In this document: one piece after another, positions 23,901 to 37,640 of the stretch
Numbering within the stretch: position 1 is the stretch's first letter
Layout: each line of letters opens with the position of its first letter
Assembly: GCF_015832195.1 (NCBI RefSeq)
Contig: NC_052026.1
Location: 9,345,619-9,409,618, forward strand
DNA length: 64,000 nucleotides
Reading direction: 5' to 3'
Source of the DNA: Motacilla alba alba
Lineage: Eukaryota > Chordata > Aves > Passeriformes > Motacillidae
Position numbers and translations under genes: made by a program
The notes under the pieces: model-generated
Databases searched by the model: none
Told to the model about the DNA's origin: nothing
What the model saw: only the letters and a program-made list of their open reading frames with translations

Positions 23901-26900
23901 TATAACTCCAGTGTACTTACTACTCCTACTTACTCCTGCATCATCAGTCATGCACAGTACTGTAAAATACCATGTTTGTCACTCTTCTGAAATGTAAAGG
24001 TATATGCTACCTGAGAGATGTTGTTTCAGGCCTGCTGAGTGATTCATACTATGAAGTTTTACTATGATGGGAGGACAACAGACCATTCAGTAACTAAGTT
24101 TTTCCACAACTTATTTATCAATCTTTCAACGCATTACCACATTTTTCCTATTAAAACATAGAGAACCATTCCCAGAAGCTAGCAAAAATGGTGGCATTTT
24201 GCTCCCGTTCACAAAATGTGTTCTAAAGTACCTGTGACCTAGAAATAAAGTGCTTTTTACTGCATATAGTAAGCATAAAGGGTTTCAGACTGCAAGATGC
24301 ACAACTACTTCATCACCAAATGAGTAGAAACATTTCATTTCTGCAGAGCCTAGTCATTATTTGTGAGCTGTGTAACATGAGGAGCCCTACACAGAATTTC
24401 CCTCTAATTAGCAACTACGTATGTCCAAGTCAATTGAGAAATAGGACTTAGAAAGCCTTAAAAACATTATTTGCAGTGCTATCATTCCCCCTGTTTTAAA
24501 CAGGAAAAGATTAGGCTAAGAGACACAGGTACACAATTGGGATCTTACCTTTTACTTCTGTCTGGATGCACAACTTGAGAAGGCATCTGTCCTGTAAGAC
24601 AACGAGAGAATATCTTTGCTGGTTTGATTCCAACAATTAATTTTTGTGATCCTAGAGATCCTCTTTTTTCATCAGGTATTAAATAAAGCCCTTTCTGAGG
24701 AAGGTGAAGGTTCTAGTCAGGCTCTTCGATGTTGAATAGAAATTGCAGTTTAGGCAGGGCAAAGGCAGAGCTTGAAGTTTATCTCCCTTTCTATTACACG
24801 CGCTTATAAAGTAGGTGCAATGTTTTAATCTCTTTATGGAAATATATCTATATATTTTTTAAAAGTTAAGAAGATATTTTCTACTTGCTAAACACATGAT
24901 TCACTCATAAATAGTTTTCAAGCCCTGGAATCTGACTTGTTTCCTTTTTTAAAATCTGATATGTACAGGCTAAGTTGTTGTCAGGAAGCATGAAGGAGTT
25001 ATATTTATTTGCCCCAGCTAAATATCTGCCAGCATTCTGATCAGGAGCAGTCTGCAGATCAGTGTCTTTCTCCTCTATATTCACAAAATGAAAATCAATT
25101 GTCCCCCTCCAAGCCCCCTGTAGCATCACCAGACAATACTCCTCAAAGGCCATGCGAGTACCATCAATGTCATACAATGCAATTCAAGCAGCACACCAAG
25201 ATCTACATCTTCACAGAAAATCTCATGAGAAAGGAATTTATTTTTATAAATTAAAGCATATAATTTAGCCTTTTTTATAAGCTACATGGTTTTCTTTTTT
25301 TTTTTAGTTATATAATTTTGGGTTATATGACTAGCTAAAAAGAAGTCTATAATGAAGATTAACCTGGAATAGACAAGATAAAATTTTTGACTGTTTTGTA
25401 TCAAAGCCAGTTGAATCCACCAGAAACTTGAGGAGTAAACAAAAAACAACTTAGTCTAAACATTAGAGAGACTGAAATTTAAACATTATGACATAAACTC
25501 ATGTTACCTGTAAGAGTCCTGCAATGGATAATAAAGGTATTTTTATGCTCCCATCATCCTCAGGCTTTGCTTTGATCCTTAATACACTCCCCTTGTTCCC
25601 ACAATCTGAAACCTAAAAAGCAACAAAATCACTGGTGGGGAGGGAAGGGAACTGCTGCCACAAACCTAAAAATTTAATTAATGAAAAAGCATTTTAAGAT
25701 TTAAAATAATCTTAAGCAATATGACCACAATATACATCATCACATATAATGACAGAGTAGAGTCAGGGGCTTGTGTCACCCCAAAAGGGGAGAGGAGGAT
25801 CCTGCAGGGCTGAGCTTTGCCCCAGGAGCTGCTGCACTCCCAGAGGAGATGGCTGCCCAGGCAGCTGCTCTGGTGGTGGGGTTTCCTCACAGTCCAAAAC
25901 TCTGTGACTTTTATCCCAAGAATGGTGAAGTGTGGTTACAAGCCAAAGCTGCTTCTCCCTTCTGAGGACATTTTCTGCTGGGTTTCACACTCACTGTGGA
26001 GGGGATTGCTTTACAAAATCACCTTTTCCTTACACTGATTTTCTGCTTTCCCTTCCTGAGGTTTTGTGGAGTAGAAAGGATCATGTAGTATTGAGCTTAC
26101 AATAAACAAGAGCTGGAAAAGGACTCTGTGACATTAGGAGGCAGAACTTAAGCTGATTTTTTAGATCAGACAGTCAAATAAAAGAAATAGCAGATTAGCC
26201 TGATGAAGTGTCTTTTCATATTTTCCTAGTCTTAAAAAATAAAACTATTTTTCAGGTTTCAGAAAAGAAGGAAAAATATCAAAGTAAGGAATGTTCTCAG
26301 CATTCTTGAAACAAGTGATTCTTCATATTACTACTTTTTATGGGAGTGACTGTCAATCATCAATCCTCAAAACTGTCATAAACACCCACACATGCTATTT
26401 CAAAGATACCTAATGTAGGATATATAATACTATATTTCAAGCTGGATTCAAAGCTTTTCATCTATCTAATAGTTAGGAACAAGGAAAAACACAAACATCA
26501 AATAAAATGAAATCTATTTGTTGATGCTAACTGCAAATACTCATTTTATAAAAATTAAGTCTATTACACATCCATTTAAAAATAATTTTTCATGCCTGAA
26601 TGATGATAGGGATCCTGAAATGACTGCATCCATAGAGAAACACTGTTCCAAGCAGCTGATCTGCCAGACAGGACCAATATTAAAGTGCATGTCATAGCTT
26701 ACAAATTTCCTCATTTCTTAAAGAAATCAATAATCTTTCACAGATTTCATCCCATTGTGACCTGATCTCAGACACTCATCAAGAATTTATAATCCACAGA
26801 AGTGGGGAGGGGAAATTCCACCAACTCCTATTTGTGGAAGGCACTCCTCCTCCAAAACAACAGAAATATCCATCACAGTTTCTAGACCTTTCCAGGTTCT

Positions 26901-27473
26901 GTTAGCTAGGTATACTGAAGACAGAAAAGATGCACACGACAGATTTTTACCATTTTCAAATTATTAGGAAAAATAGTCAGCAACAATGTATTTGGAGGTG
27001 CACAAAGCAATAAATTATAGCTTGTTCATGCTGTGATTGAACCAAGAGTGAGACACTGGGCAACCACGGGATGGCTGTAAGCAGGTCTACACAATCCCAG
27101 GATGATTGCTTGGAAAGAACTGCAAAGGATCATGGACAGAATGGAATAAGGAGAAATTATTAGGACAGAAAACTCTTTTAAAGTGCTTTGCTCCTTGATC
27201 ATCTTTGATGCTTAGAGGACCATATAGTGTTTCAGCCAATCCAGAAACTTTACACAGTACTGCAGTGACTGTTTGTTGACAACCAAATGGACCACAGCTA
27301 TGTATGCGAAGTTCATCCAACAGCTCAAGGACATGGCCACAGGGCACTGAGAGTGTTCAGAGCTTCCCTAGAGGGACTGGTGACCCCTCACTGTGCTTTG
27401 TTCCAGCAGGCCAAGGACCTCACAGGATATAACCAAACCTGAGCCTGAGGCAAGCGTGGACACTAAATAAAAG
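20991..27473. other. Long stretch without a recognisable gene
   Basis: About 6.5 kb of unique sequence. Open frames at 21726-22070 (+, 114 codons) and 23039-23455 (+, 138 codons) are the longest. Neither has a domain, a paralogue here or clear splice sites, and a second frame overlaps the latter. A GC-richer patch lies at about 25770-25890. No CR1, microsatellite of note or RNA gene seen. Confidence 0.55.
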
Positions 27474-28175
27474 GTGCTGCAGCAAACGTCACAGCACATG
27501 TCACAGCTAAGACAGCCACAATACACAGAGTATCACCACACAATTTCAGAAGGCTTTAAGCATTCCCCCAAACAGAGGAACACCTTACCACATCAGAAGG
27601 CTTCAGGTATCTACCTATACAGAGTAACGTCACTTCAGAAGGCTGCAAGCATCTGCCCTTCTTGCTCTTTAGCCCAACCTTTCATCCCCTCATGTTCATG
27701 CACTGCACCTGTGTGCCCTCTGCTCCCTTTGGTGGTTGCTCAGTGCCCCTGGGCACTCCAGGGCTCATTGCTGCCAGTGCTGCTCACCTGCTGCTCACAG
27801 CTGTGCCCACTGGGGATGAGGCTAGGCCACAGCCCCACTCCCAATTACCACAGACTGTGTACCTACAAAAAGGAAACACAGATTCAAACAAATTTTAACC
27901 TAACATTCTCTTTTTGTCACATCCCTTTGGTTGAAAAAGTTCAACGATTGCTGGAGAGCACAGGTATTGCCAGAAAAAATGTGGGAGGAACAGCTGGGCT
28001 TGCCTTCTTATGGCTGGGGCAGGTGACAGGGCCACACTGGCACCAAGTGCATCTCCCTGCATGGGTCCTCCCTCTGAGCTGGCACATTAATGGAATTTCA
28101 GGCCCACTAAAAATACTGGATATATTTCTCAGTCTCAACTCCAGCTTTCAAATGAGTGCATTATTTATTCATTAG
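27474..28175 (+). other. Longest open frame, 233 codons, probably not a gene
   Basis: An uninterrupted ATG-to-stop frame with no recognisable domain. The product is rich in Cys, Pro, Ser, His and Gln, with a hydrophobic Leu/Pro/Cys middle (about residues 65-115) that reflects the local CT/GC-rich DNA. Its start lies in or beside a degenerate 47-bp repeat whose period is not a multiple of three, so the repeat does not encode a peptide repeat. Smaller frames overlap it on both strands. Its length is more than expected by chance in AT-rich DNA, but the local composition lowers stop frequency. Confidence 0.1.
27526..27661. repeat. Degenerate minisatellite, 47-bp period, ~3 copies
   Basis: Copies start at 27526, 27573 and 27620, each with CAGAG. 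Each has CAGAAGGCTT/G in the middle followed by a conserved tail (ttaagcattcccc, tcaggtatctacc, gcaagcatctgcc). The first two copies are exactly 47 bp; the third has lost about 5 bp before CAGAAGG. No similar copy is evident upstream. Confidence 0.8.
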
Positions 28176-29930
28176 TATTACATTCAAAGTGCTGTTTCCC
28201 TTGTTACTTGGTGAAATAAATGAAAGAATAGTGATATCACTCTAAATCCCAATTTACAGCTCTTGCAAGCCCCAGATGACTGTATCATAAAATTCTCCTT
28301 ACGTCCCCCTCTCCACTCCTTTCTGCCTTGCATCTGCCTGAGAGAAGAACTGCCCACTGCAAGGAGCTGAAGACAGACCTGGTGGCCTAACCTAAGCACA
28401 GGAAGATATAATAATGATCAACAGATTCCAAATGGGAATAAGGGCAGTCCTAGACTCAACACTTGGATCAGAGGATTGGGCTCTACATGTAAGCTGCACC
28501 TGCAGATGGATTTTTTCCTCTGGAGAAAGACTGGACAGAGAAAGTAGGGCGGATTGGACCATACAGACACAGTGCACATATGTGGAGAATATTTTAAATT
28601 CCTTGTTTGCTCACTTCTCTTATGAAAAACAAAATATATATCTAAAAAAAGTGTAGACTTGCTTAATTTCTAAATCTTGATTTTGATTTTTTCTTTGGGA
28701 GACACACCCAAATACCTCTGGTTCTCATGCACTGAGCTCCTCAGGACTGTAACACACAGCTCAGGTCTCATAAGTTTCCTCTGGCCAAACTTTCAAACCT
28801 GCTTTGTAAGAAATTGAGCAAAATACAGGGAGATTAAATAGTGGGAGGTTTTCAAATCTGATAGGTTTAGAACAAGCTTCACATTTTATGTTCAGGTACT
28901 GGCCTTTTATAATTCAGCTCACACTGGCTATGGGATCCTAATCCTGCTACTTTTGACACATCATACCTGCAAGGAGAATCTTAACCCCAAATGCTTAATA
29001 TAGCAGACTAATAAGATTTCAAAAGTCTTATAAAAATCTATGATTTAAAAACCTATGACTTTTAAACCCCATCTGGTTATTGTCAGTATCCTGTCTGCTT
29101 CACACTTGAGACACAGCAATGTGGAGGTATGGGGGTGTAATTTTTCAAAGCTGTTAAGCACCCACTTCTGACCAATTTCCGTAGTCACTTAAACTCCAAG
29201 GAGCCCTAAGTGTCTTGGGAGAGCAATACTTAAAGGCAATATTATCTATCACCTCTCACCTTTCAGTTCCCTTGGAGCTGCTGTTGACTGTTAAGACATT
29301 TGAGTTACTTTAGTACCAGGAAACTTAAATTTTTATCTCCCCAAATATTCCGGCTCCCAGGAAATGGCAGATGCTTGTCCCACGCAGATGTGAATGTGTG
29401 TAAGGGCATGGAAAAGAGGGAGTGCAGATGTGTGTAAGGGTGTGACAGACTGGAGATGGCTTCTGCCGTTCCTGAGCTGTCTAAACACACCCAGCTCCCT
29501 TCAAACAGGCAGTAAAATACCAGCACTGCCTGCTCAGGAGAGGCAGACCCGCCACTGTGACTTGAGAGGAGGATCTAGTGGGACAAAAGCAAGTTTAGTT
29601 CTTTTTGTCTGAAGAGGTAACTCAAAAGAGGCTAAAGTAGGCAGAGTTAAATTAAACCAAGGTCAGAATGCAACCATTCCTAAGACAGATTTAGGCAGCA
29701 AACCCCAAACTGCTTGAGGACACAAAATCTGGTACTTTATTTTGAAATCTAACATGCACTATCTGGCACAGCATTGTTTCAATTATGAAACAATTCACAT
29801 CTCAGCTGACACATGTAATGAAGCTTGCTACTTGCCGAGTACATCATTTAAGTTAAAAGAAAAGAGGGTATGTTTTATCATGGTCTTTCATATCTTTGTC
29901 TATTGTTCTGCAATCCATTTGCATACCTAA
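28176..29930. other. No gene recognised
   Basis: Unique DNA. Minor features are a degenerate repeat of gcagatgtg..gtgtaaggg (29384-29406 and 29424-29440) and a perfect octamer ATTTGCAT (29917-29924). Short frames on both strands (60-80 codons) overlap and conflict. Confidence 0.55.
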
Positions 29931-30330
29931 AGGGAAATGGCCTTTTTAATTTCTTTCCCCTCTCCTAATCATCTGAGGCCTATTTAGAAGTGTTCTGTAT
30001 CCTGTAATCAGGCAATTTATACAGTGTGCACCCTTAGGCTACAGCCATTACAAACAAGCTGAAAAACTCCTTTACAATAAATGATTTAGCATGGGAAGAC
30101 ACCATTCATAATTAATTTTTTTCAGTTGCGTTGGCAGATGGTCTCAGACATTGAAACATGGCCTATTGCCCACATCTTTATTCCCAAGAGAAAAGTACAG
30201 CCTTAGAAGAAAAAGAGAAATGCCTGTAAGACTGCTTCACTTTGGGAATAAACATGTTCCCCGGCTTTTCATGAATTTGTGCATGCTAAGGGCTTGATTC
30301 AAAGATTGTGGAAGTCAAAGGAAAATAATT
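29931..30330. promoter_or_regulatory. Candidate conserved non-coding element
   Basis: Unique block with ctaatcatctgag, ctgtaatcagg, acaataaatgattta and cattcataattaattttt. AT-rich homeodomain-type cores are spaced over about 200 bp, with an octamer just to the left (29917). No open frame. The call is by motif texture. Confidence 0.22.
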
Positions 30331-30610
30331 CCCGTTAGCTTCTGACCAGGACCTGAATTAAAACCACAAGGAAAATATTGACTTGAAGGACAGTGTGACT
30401 TTTTTTCATTATTTTCCACACGGGTTATTTCTGAGGCAGCTTAAACAGACATATTGTGAGGGTGGACTGTAAAATGATCAGCTTTTGATTTCTGAAAGCT
30501 GGGTACTCACTGAGGCAGCAAATAGAAGAAAGTTCTGCTACTAGCCACATTTTAAAACATGGATTTTCCTGCTTCCACAGAAGGACAGCGGATGACAACT
30601 TCATTCTCCA

Positions 30611-30668
30611 TTTACTCATGTATTACTCACTTACTTACTCATGTATTACTTACTCATGTATTTGCTCA
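30611..30668. repeat. Imperfect tandem repeat of ttactcatgtatt
   Basis: The motif TTACTCATGTA occurs at about 30612, 30635 and 30650, separated by TTAC/TCAC spacers. Short decayed microsatellite-like array. Confidence 0.85.
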
Positions 30669-33600
30669 CTGTTTACACGTTGCTTTTCAGTACTTTAAAA
30701 CAACTTCTGATGCACTTCTGAGCTGTTGGCATCACTGAAAACTCCCCAGACTGAGATTCAGCAAATCAGACTGTCATTTTAGTGGCCTGTGCCAGCATTT
30801 TGTTGATGGTGATGGGATAGTCCAAACTACTACACAGCAAATTCCTAATTTTAGAGAAAATAGACCTTTCTGAGCCATGACTCAGAGTACTCTGACCCTC
30901 CCTTCTGCTTTGTAAGAAAAAGGCAAGCTGCGTTTCTATATGTGATCTCTAGAATGTGATCTATTCAAGTCTCACTGAAGTCTGCAATGTGTTGAATGCT
31001 GGTACCAACACCCAAAGCCCCTGACTGCCCATTCAGGATGGTCTGGCTGGATTTACACACACACAAATGCAAAGTCCCTGGATGAGCTCGGGGGCATGGC
31101 ACAGGGATTAGAAGATGTTATCTAAAAATGCAGTTAGCTTTAGCTGCATCTCATATTTGTATCTAGCCATGCCTTTGCTTGCCAGGAAGACACATTTACC
31201 ACAACCTCCTAGGGCAAGCATCAGATAACCCAGATAACCCAGGACCTTTCCAAGAGATGACACAATGTACTTTAGGCAGGGCACTGCAAGGAGTGATTGT
31301 ACACAGCCAGAGACCACTCACCAGGCCTCCACAGGCCTCATGAAATTCTTGCTGTTGACCTCAGGTAATCTTCCTCTGAAAATGTAAGAATCAGCTGGTA
31401 CAGGCATTACATGCTACCTTACAGTTTCCAAAGGAAAAAGAAAATGGGATCATCCCATCTCCAAACACTTTCCTGCCCTCTGGATGTGATTGATCCTCAG
31501 CACTGCCCGACCTCAGAGGGCAGAGCCAGGATCACCCCGGGGCCCTGCAGCCACACACAGGCACCTCCAGGCAGCACGGGTGGGGGAATGAAACCAATAC
31601 ACACTTTCTACTGAGCTAAATCTTACTGACTTCTGCTTTAAGAGGGTTTTGGGGATCACCAGCGTTGCTCAAGGTTGCTTTAGTCTTCTCTTTTTCCCAC
31701 TGTGCCGAAGCCAACTTGCCTGACAGATGTGTTGAAATGCCAACAGGAAAGCTGTTTTCCCTCTAATTTCAACCTGGCTCAAACCATCAGTTTTACCACC
31801 ACTCAACAAGGATTTGTGAAAGTCAAAAAGTTTCATCTGATTTAGAAACAATAAAGCCTTTGAGTTTTTAAGTTTTTCATTTATCACGTGTCCTAACTAT
31901 CAGTCCTGTGTCAGCCGAGAACTGAGGAAAAAGCTCTCTGAAAATCTCCAATTCTGAAGAAATAATCAACTGTTGTTAAAATGGCATTGTTCTCTCTGCA
32001 ATGCAGAACCATCTGGATTCTAGCAGAGAACTAGGAGGCACTGGATATGCCACTGGCGCAGGGAAAAGTACTTTCATAAAACCAGTCTGCTTCCTTCACA
32101 TGAATACATTGTTCTCACTGTTTCTTGTAGCTGATGCAATACATGTTTCTGCCTCTCTATGAAATTTCAGCAACACCTGTATTCATAACAATTGACTGCT
32201 GCTGGTCTTCAGAATGAAAACATGTTTATTTTATTAATTGGACCAAGTCTTGAGGCCATTAAAAGGTTGTTTTCTTAGCCCTTCATTATGTATTCAGTAG
32301 AGATGGTAGCCAAGGTGTCTTTTTCCCTTTCCTTTCAGCCACAGAATAGGAGCTTTCTCTTCTCCCTCTTTCTCTCACTGATAGACACTTAAAATTCAAA
32401 TTGCAATTATACTAGACCATAAAAATATACAGGTAAGGCAGATGTTGTGAGCAAGCTACTTGACAGAACCTCTTTATTTGTTTGGATGACTTAATAAACT
32501 GCAGAAGCTGAGGTCATCAAAACCTCTCAATCATGTTGCAGTCTAGTGCCAACAGCTGTAACAAAAACTGATGATGTAAAACATGTTTAACATGCCAAAC
32601 CCAAATTTCAGTCAAGCCAGTCTGTAATAAGACTATTTTCTACTTGAACATTACACGGCAGTGTGCTCAGGTTTATTTATGCTGTTCTTAATAGGAATAA
32701 CCAGAAACCCTGTTGCACTTGCTCAAGGCTGAATGCAAAGACTGTTTTGTCATGAAACAGCTTGAGATCTACATTGCTTTCAGATCCAGTTAGGCAGAAC
32801 AGGGGTATTAAAACTGGATTTTAGAAATTGAGTTTCATCATTTGTAGGAAAAAAAAATATTTTCTTATTAAAAAAATACTAATTATTACAATATTGGGGT
32901 GAGAAAGACAAAATACACTTATTGCCTTCACCATTTTCTGCCTCTTACTTTAAAACCCTATTTCAGTGAGTCAAGAATTCCATAAAGAAAGCATGAATTG
33001 TACAAAGAAAAACAAAAATATCAAAATTGATTGATCAGATAAAATAAAAAGGTAGGATTTCAGATTGTGAAAAACAATCTACAGGCAGAACATGTACATA
33101 TTGCTATATAGGTAAACTATATTGCAGAATATTAGGGAGAGAAAGTAAATAGAAAAGAGAGTAGAGGCAACTCTACATGGTTTTCCTGGGACACCACTGT
33201 GGCAAAGCCGAAGGGTCAGATTCCAACATCTAACGCACAGCACGTACTGCCACACAAGTCTAAAAAATTCTGCTGACACTCGTAAATTGCCACATGTTTG
33301 GATTTCCAACAAGATCTCACAACAAGCTGTGTTACTGCAAGTCATTATTTCCTTTGGGGGAAGAAATGTCTCTAGTGATGTTAAAAGTCGTGGCAGGATG
33401 TGCTATAGTGTCAGGAGGGCTCACCAGGGAGCATTCCTGCCTCAAGGCCAGGAGGTTGGATATAAATTCTGCACCTGGTTAGGGGCTGGGAGGAATGGGC
33501 TGAAGTTTATCTCAAAATTGTTGAGAGTCAGTGGTTGTGGACAATGCCCCACTGGCAAATCCAGAGAGTAAAGGCAGGCAGGAGCAGTGCAAGATTCCCA

Positions 33601-36600
33601 TGGCTTACACATTTCTAAACTCTCCTGTATGGAAACTGCATCTGAAAGATGCTTATGCAGCACTTGCTTTTTCAAAGGTACACACTAAGCTGTAATGAAC
33701 TTTAGAGATTTTTCTGTCAGAGTGAGACCCATGTTAATTAGCTAGTCTGCATTCCCCAAAATCAGAGGCCAAAGAAGTGCGTCTAATATTTTCTCATAAA
33801 TATATGGTTTGTATCTGTTGGGTTTTTCTGAAATAAGGAATCAGAGGAAAATGACCAGAAACACTGAGTCAGCTTGCTGGTTTTTTTTCCCAAACTGGTT
33901 CAAAAGATGCTTTATATTTTAAGATGTTAAACAAAAATATGATTCTTCTTATATACAGAAAAAAAAAAAAGAAGATATTAATCTGGAATGGCTTAAAATG
34001 AAATATTGATGGCCTGCACAAAGCTAAGATCTTGCCTGTTTGTCTATGATGTTGGCTTAAAACCACATGGATTTGAGACATGTTTTTGTTTTTCACTTCC
34101 TGTTGGCACGTTGCTGCAATGGCCTAAGGTTAGCAGGCCGCATGCAAAACTGTTACTGAATTTTCCCAAGTTTGAATACAGAGAAAAGGGGAAAAGTTTG
34201 AGCACCAATTTATCCATGCCTCTGACAGGTACGAAGAGGCTGAGTTTCTTATGTGAAATGTTTTTTTGAGCTCCTTAATGGAGTAGAAATTAAACATCTT
34301 ACTCTCCTGAAGTGATTTCTGTCTCTATAACTCTGCTGAGAGGCAGGACAGTGCAGTGCCATGGGGGGAAGCTCACGGTCACCAGTCTCCTGCCATGGAC
34401 ACACTGGCTGACCCAGCACTAAACCCAAGCAGATCGGAGTCCCAGGCCTGTAGTCCAAGTTCTGCCAACTCACAGGAGGCCAGTGCTCACAACTGCAGGT
34501 GAGGACTGGCTCAAAGACAGGCAAGAGCCACCATGGGCATGCTTTGAGCAATCACTGCAACAGCCAGAAGCAGGCTGGGCACCAAAATCCATGGAAAGAG
34601 AGTTAAAAAGCCCCCAAATTGCATATAGCTTCTCAAATGATGTCCATACATGAACCACTGCAAACAAACTATGAATACTTCCATCAGCCTCAACACATCT
34701 TGTTAAAATAAGTTCTTATACACTGACTTGTGACTTCAAGTGAAAGTAGAAGAAATGCTATGAAAGTAATGCCATGATCCTGTAGATATATCTTAATTTC
34801 AACAGTACTGCTTATTTCAGTCACATGATATTGTTGAGGTTTATAAAAAATATTGTCACAAAACCCACTAAAAAGCAACAATAAAGTCATTAATGAAAAA
34901 CCAAGAGAAATGTAAATAAATACTTTGTTTATGAATCATGTTATCGTCTCATAAAATGTCACAGTTGAAATATATTTATGCATAATTACAATGCAAAACT
35001 GAGTTGAACAAAGATTAGTACTAAAAATAAAGTCTTAACTTCATTTCTTAAATTCTTAATTGTGCAACCCGGTAATGGGGCATAATTTAACAGGACTGTC
35101 TCAGTACAAAAAACTAAAATTATATACTAGACTAATAAAAACCAGTTTTCCCTAAACAGGCATTCAGAGGTTTGATCTTTAACTGCATTGAAAGTAATCC
35201 AAAGTATTCTGAATTTATTGGACTTTGGAAGAGCAGTTAAGAGGTCCTGATTTAGAAAAGCCCATTTTAATCTTAATTTGAACCATGATTCATATTTAAA
35301 CTTTAATCAGGCAAGAGTACAATGCTACCATCAATGGGGTTGAAAACAGGAGGATTTTTGACTCTTAGTGGCCTGCTCTTCACAGCCTGATGCACCATGG
35401 TTACTCTGATTTAGAGGTATTTCACACATGGTTCCTCAGCAGATGGAAGTGATGAGAAGAAAAGACAAAGGACACAGTCTGACATTTTATGAAGTAACCT
35501 TATGAAAGTTTTGAAGAACATTTTGGAAAATAAACACTCACTCTTTTTGTTTTCGTGAAAGTGATAATGGCTTTGCAATGGAGGATTTTTTTTTAAAAGA
35601 GGATGGGAGGACATGGTAGATTTGCAATATTGTGAAATAATCGGAAATAATACATACATAAATTCCTCAGTAGTTATGATGCCCATAAAATATTGATGAC
35701 AAAAGTTCTGACTTCAGCCACGCAGATGTAGATGACGACACCTGTAAAAAGAAGTTAAATAAGATTCTTATAAGGGTCTCATGTTCACAGGAACTAGTGA
35801 CATGATTACCCCATTGTTTGAATGAAGGCTCATATAATTTCTTTAAATTTGCTTGGGTTTTTTTGTCTTCTTCAACTGAGAGAGGTGGAAAGAAAACATG
35901 CTTTTTAACAATAATACTTGCACAAAACCACACACAACTTGCACACAAACATATATAGAACAAATATTACTATTTTTCAAAATCTACCAGACTTACAATC
36001 CTAGATCTCAGTCTTCCAGAAACTTACAACCTGAATTATTCTAAGTTCATGAATATGAACATAGTCAATTAAAGTAGTTATGTCTTTTTAGAAAAGCAGA
36101 TGCATGGGAGTAAGTAAGGACTTAAATCAGTGGGGGGAACCCCAAACCCAGTAGCTCATCTGATCTTAATTTACCTAATAGAAGTCAAAATACAGTGAGT
36201 CAACTCCCTGCTCAGTATAAAACAGCACACCTTACTGATGTGAATGGAGCTGTGCTGACTTACACCTACTGACACTGCAACCCAAGAGACGTGAAGGGAA
36301 ATTCTGATCCTTCTGTTCCAGCAACTTCCATCAATCCAACTCACTGTCATATTGTGTTTTCTGAAAATTTAACCATCTGGGGGAGGAATGTGAAAATGAT
36401 TATTTTTTCTTGTCAGATGACTTGTTCAAAGCACAGAAGTAAAATAAGTTGCAAAAAAAAAAAATTCTCCATATAAAGGAAGTTTATTTTGGAGAAATTA
36501 GGAAAGAGACAGAAATGATTAGGCATCTAAGGATTTTTACTCAGTGATATTTCAAAAGTAGTTTATGACTGCTTTTGTTCTCTTTGACAAATAACATTTG

Positions 36601-36605
36601 TTGAA
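30669..36605. other. Long stretch without a recognisable gene
   Basis: About 6 kb of unique sequence. Minor features are a 9-bp tandem GATAACCCA doublet (about 31224-31241), a GC-richer patch (31490-31590), a 12-base poly(A) (33959-33970) and another GC-richer patch (34330-34520). Frames of up to 100 codons occur on both strands and overlap each other; none is recognisable. No transposon identified. Confidence 0.55.
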
Positions 36606-36647
36606 ATACTCCATACAAAATACTCCATATAAATACTCCATACAAAA
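36606..36647. repeat. Short tandem repeat of atactccata
   Basis: Three imperfect units containing ATACTCCATA (about 13-15 bp spacing). Confidence 0.85.
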
Positions 36648-36984
36648 GAGAAGCCTAAGGATGTTTCATCACAAAGTAGCTGATGCTGTGGGGTAACACA
36701 GTCCCTTGAGAAATCAGAGTCCTCATTTCAGCCTCTGCTGAATTCAGTGCATGGGCAGAAATTTGGGCTCTTCCGGCATATAGTTGAACTCCTGTGATGT
36801 GAATATTCCTTCTCTACTCAATGACATACAAGTTGACCATGCAAAGTGAAACATTTGTCAGGATAAGAATCAGAGCACACATCATCTGGTGGAAGGGTGA
36901 GGGCAGCCTTGGAAGGCAGGAGGGCTGAGATGTGCTTGAGCCAAGGCATCTCCTGGCATTTATTTGGTAAGAGTCCTCAAGTAG
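36648..36984. other. No gene recognised
   Basis: Unique sequence leading into the candidate element cluster at 36985; nothing specific seen. Confidence 0.55.
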
Positions 36985-37640
36985 CTGGGTGAGCTTTTAT
37001 TTCCTCGGCTTCCATTACAATGCACAAGCCCAAAACATTTTGAAATATCAAACCAGTTCATTTGACATTTTCAAAATGAAGCATTTCAACATTGCGTTGA
37101 AAACATTTGTGAGTTTTGTTTCCACTCAGACTATTTGTCAAATAGTTTCGACCACTCTGAACCTTTTCTCAGCAATAAACGTTACCCTGATTTCCCCCCA
37201 CTCCTTAGCTTTGCTTTTCAAATGGCTAAGCCACAGCCCTACTGATACTTGGTAAAAATTTTGTTCTGTTTTATTTCAAATGGTAATTTTAAGTACAAGG
37301 CTTCCTGTAATCTGCAATGCAACAGCCTGCTTAGTCAACACCAACCCTGTGAATGCTTAGGAGACCCTATGGTGTTTAGAAGGAAACAGGATATGTAACA
37401 TTCTGCTAATTGAATAGGACAGCTTTTATTACTAAGCAGCGTCTTTCCATTTCCCACTGAAGTCAAGATATTTACATACACCTAATGCTTCAATTTACAG
37501 GCTATAAACAGCCAAGTCATTGCAATGCAATTATTAATTGTTAGTGTATTTGCATGGAAATTATTAAGCAGCTAATATTTTAAAGGAAAGACCAGCAGCT
37601 AATCTTGGCCTCACAAGACAATTTGTCCAATGACATATTT
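36985..37640. promoter_or_regulatory. Candidate conserved enhancer cluster
   Basis: The core at about 37490-37620 is the most enhancer-like stretch in the window: AATTATTAATTG (about 37529-37540), a perfect octamer ATTTGCAT (37548-37555), then repeated AATTATTAAGCAGCTAATATT and CAGCAGCTAATC. The left part (37010-37110) has dense TTTGAAAT, TTTGACATTTTCAAAATG and TTGCGTTG words. The 88-codon frame at 36989-37255 is not recognisable as protein. A conserved developmental enhancer is the natural reading, but conservation is not shown here. Confidence 0.37.

Noticed and set aside
25770..25890. GC-richer patch possibly derived from a CR1 or retrovirus-like element
   Set aside because: Word matches to CR1 were not in a consistent order; no LTR ends or coding motifs seen.
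27060..27480. Possible LTR-like segment ending near an AATAAA at about 27466
   Set aside because: No TG..CA ends, target duplication or second LTR could be found; AATAAA is common in this composition.
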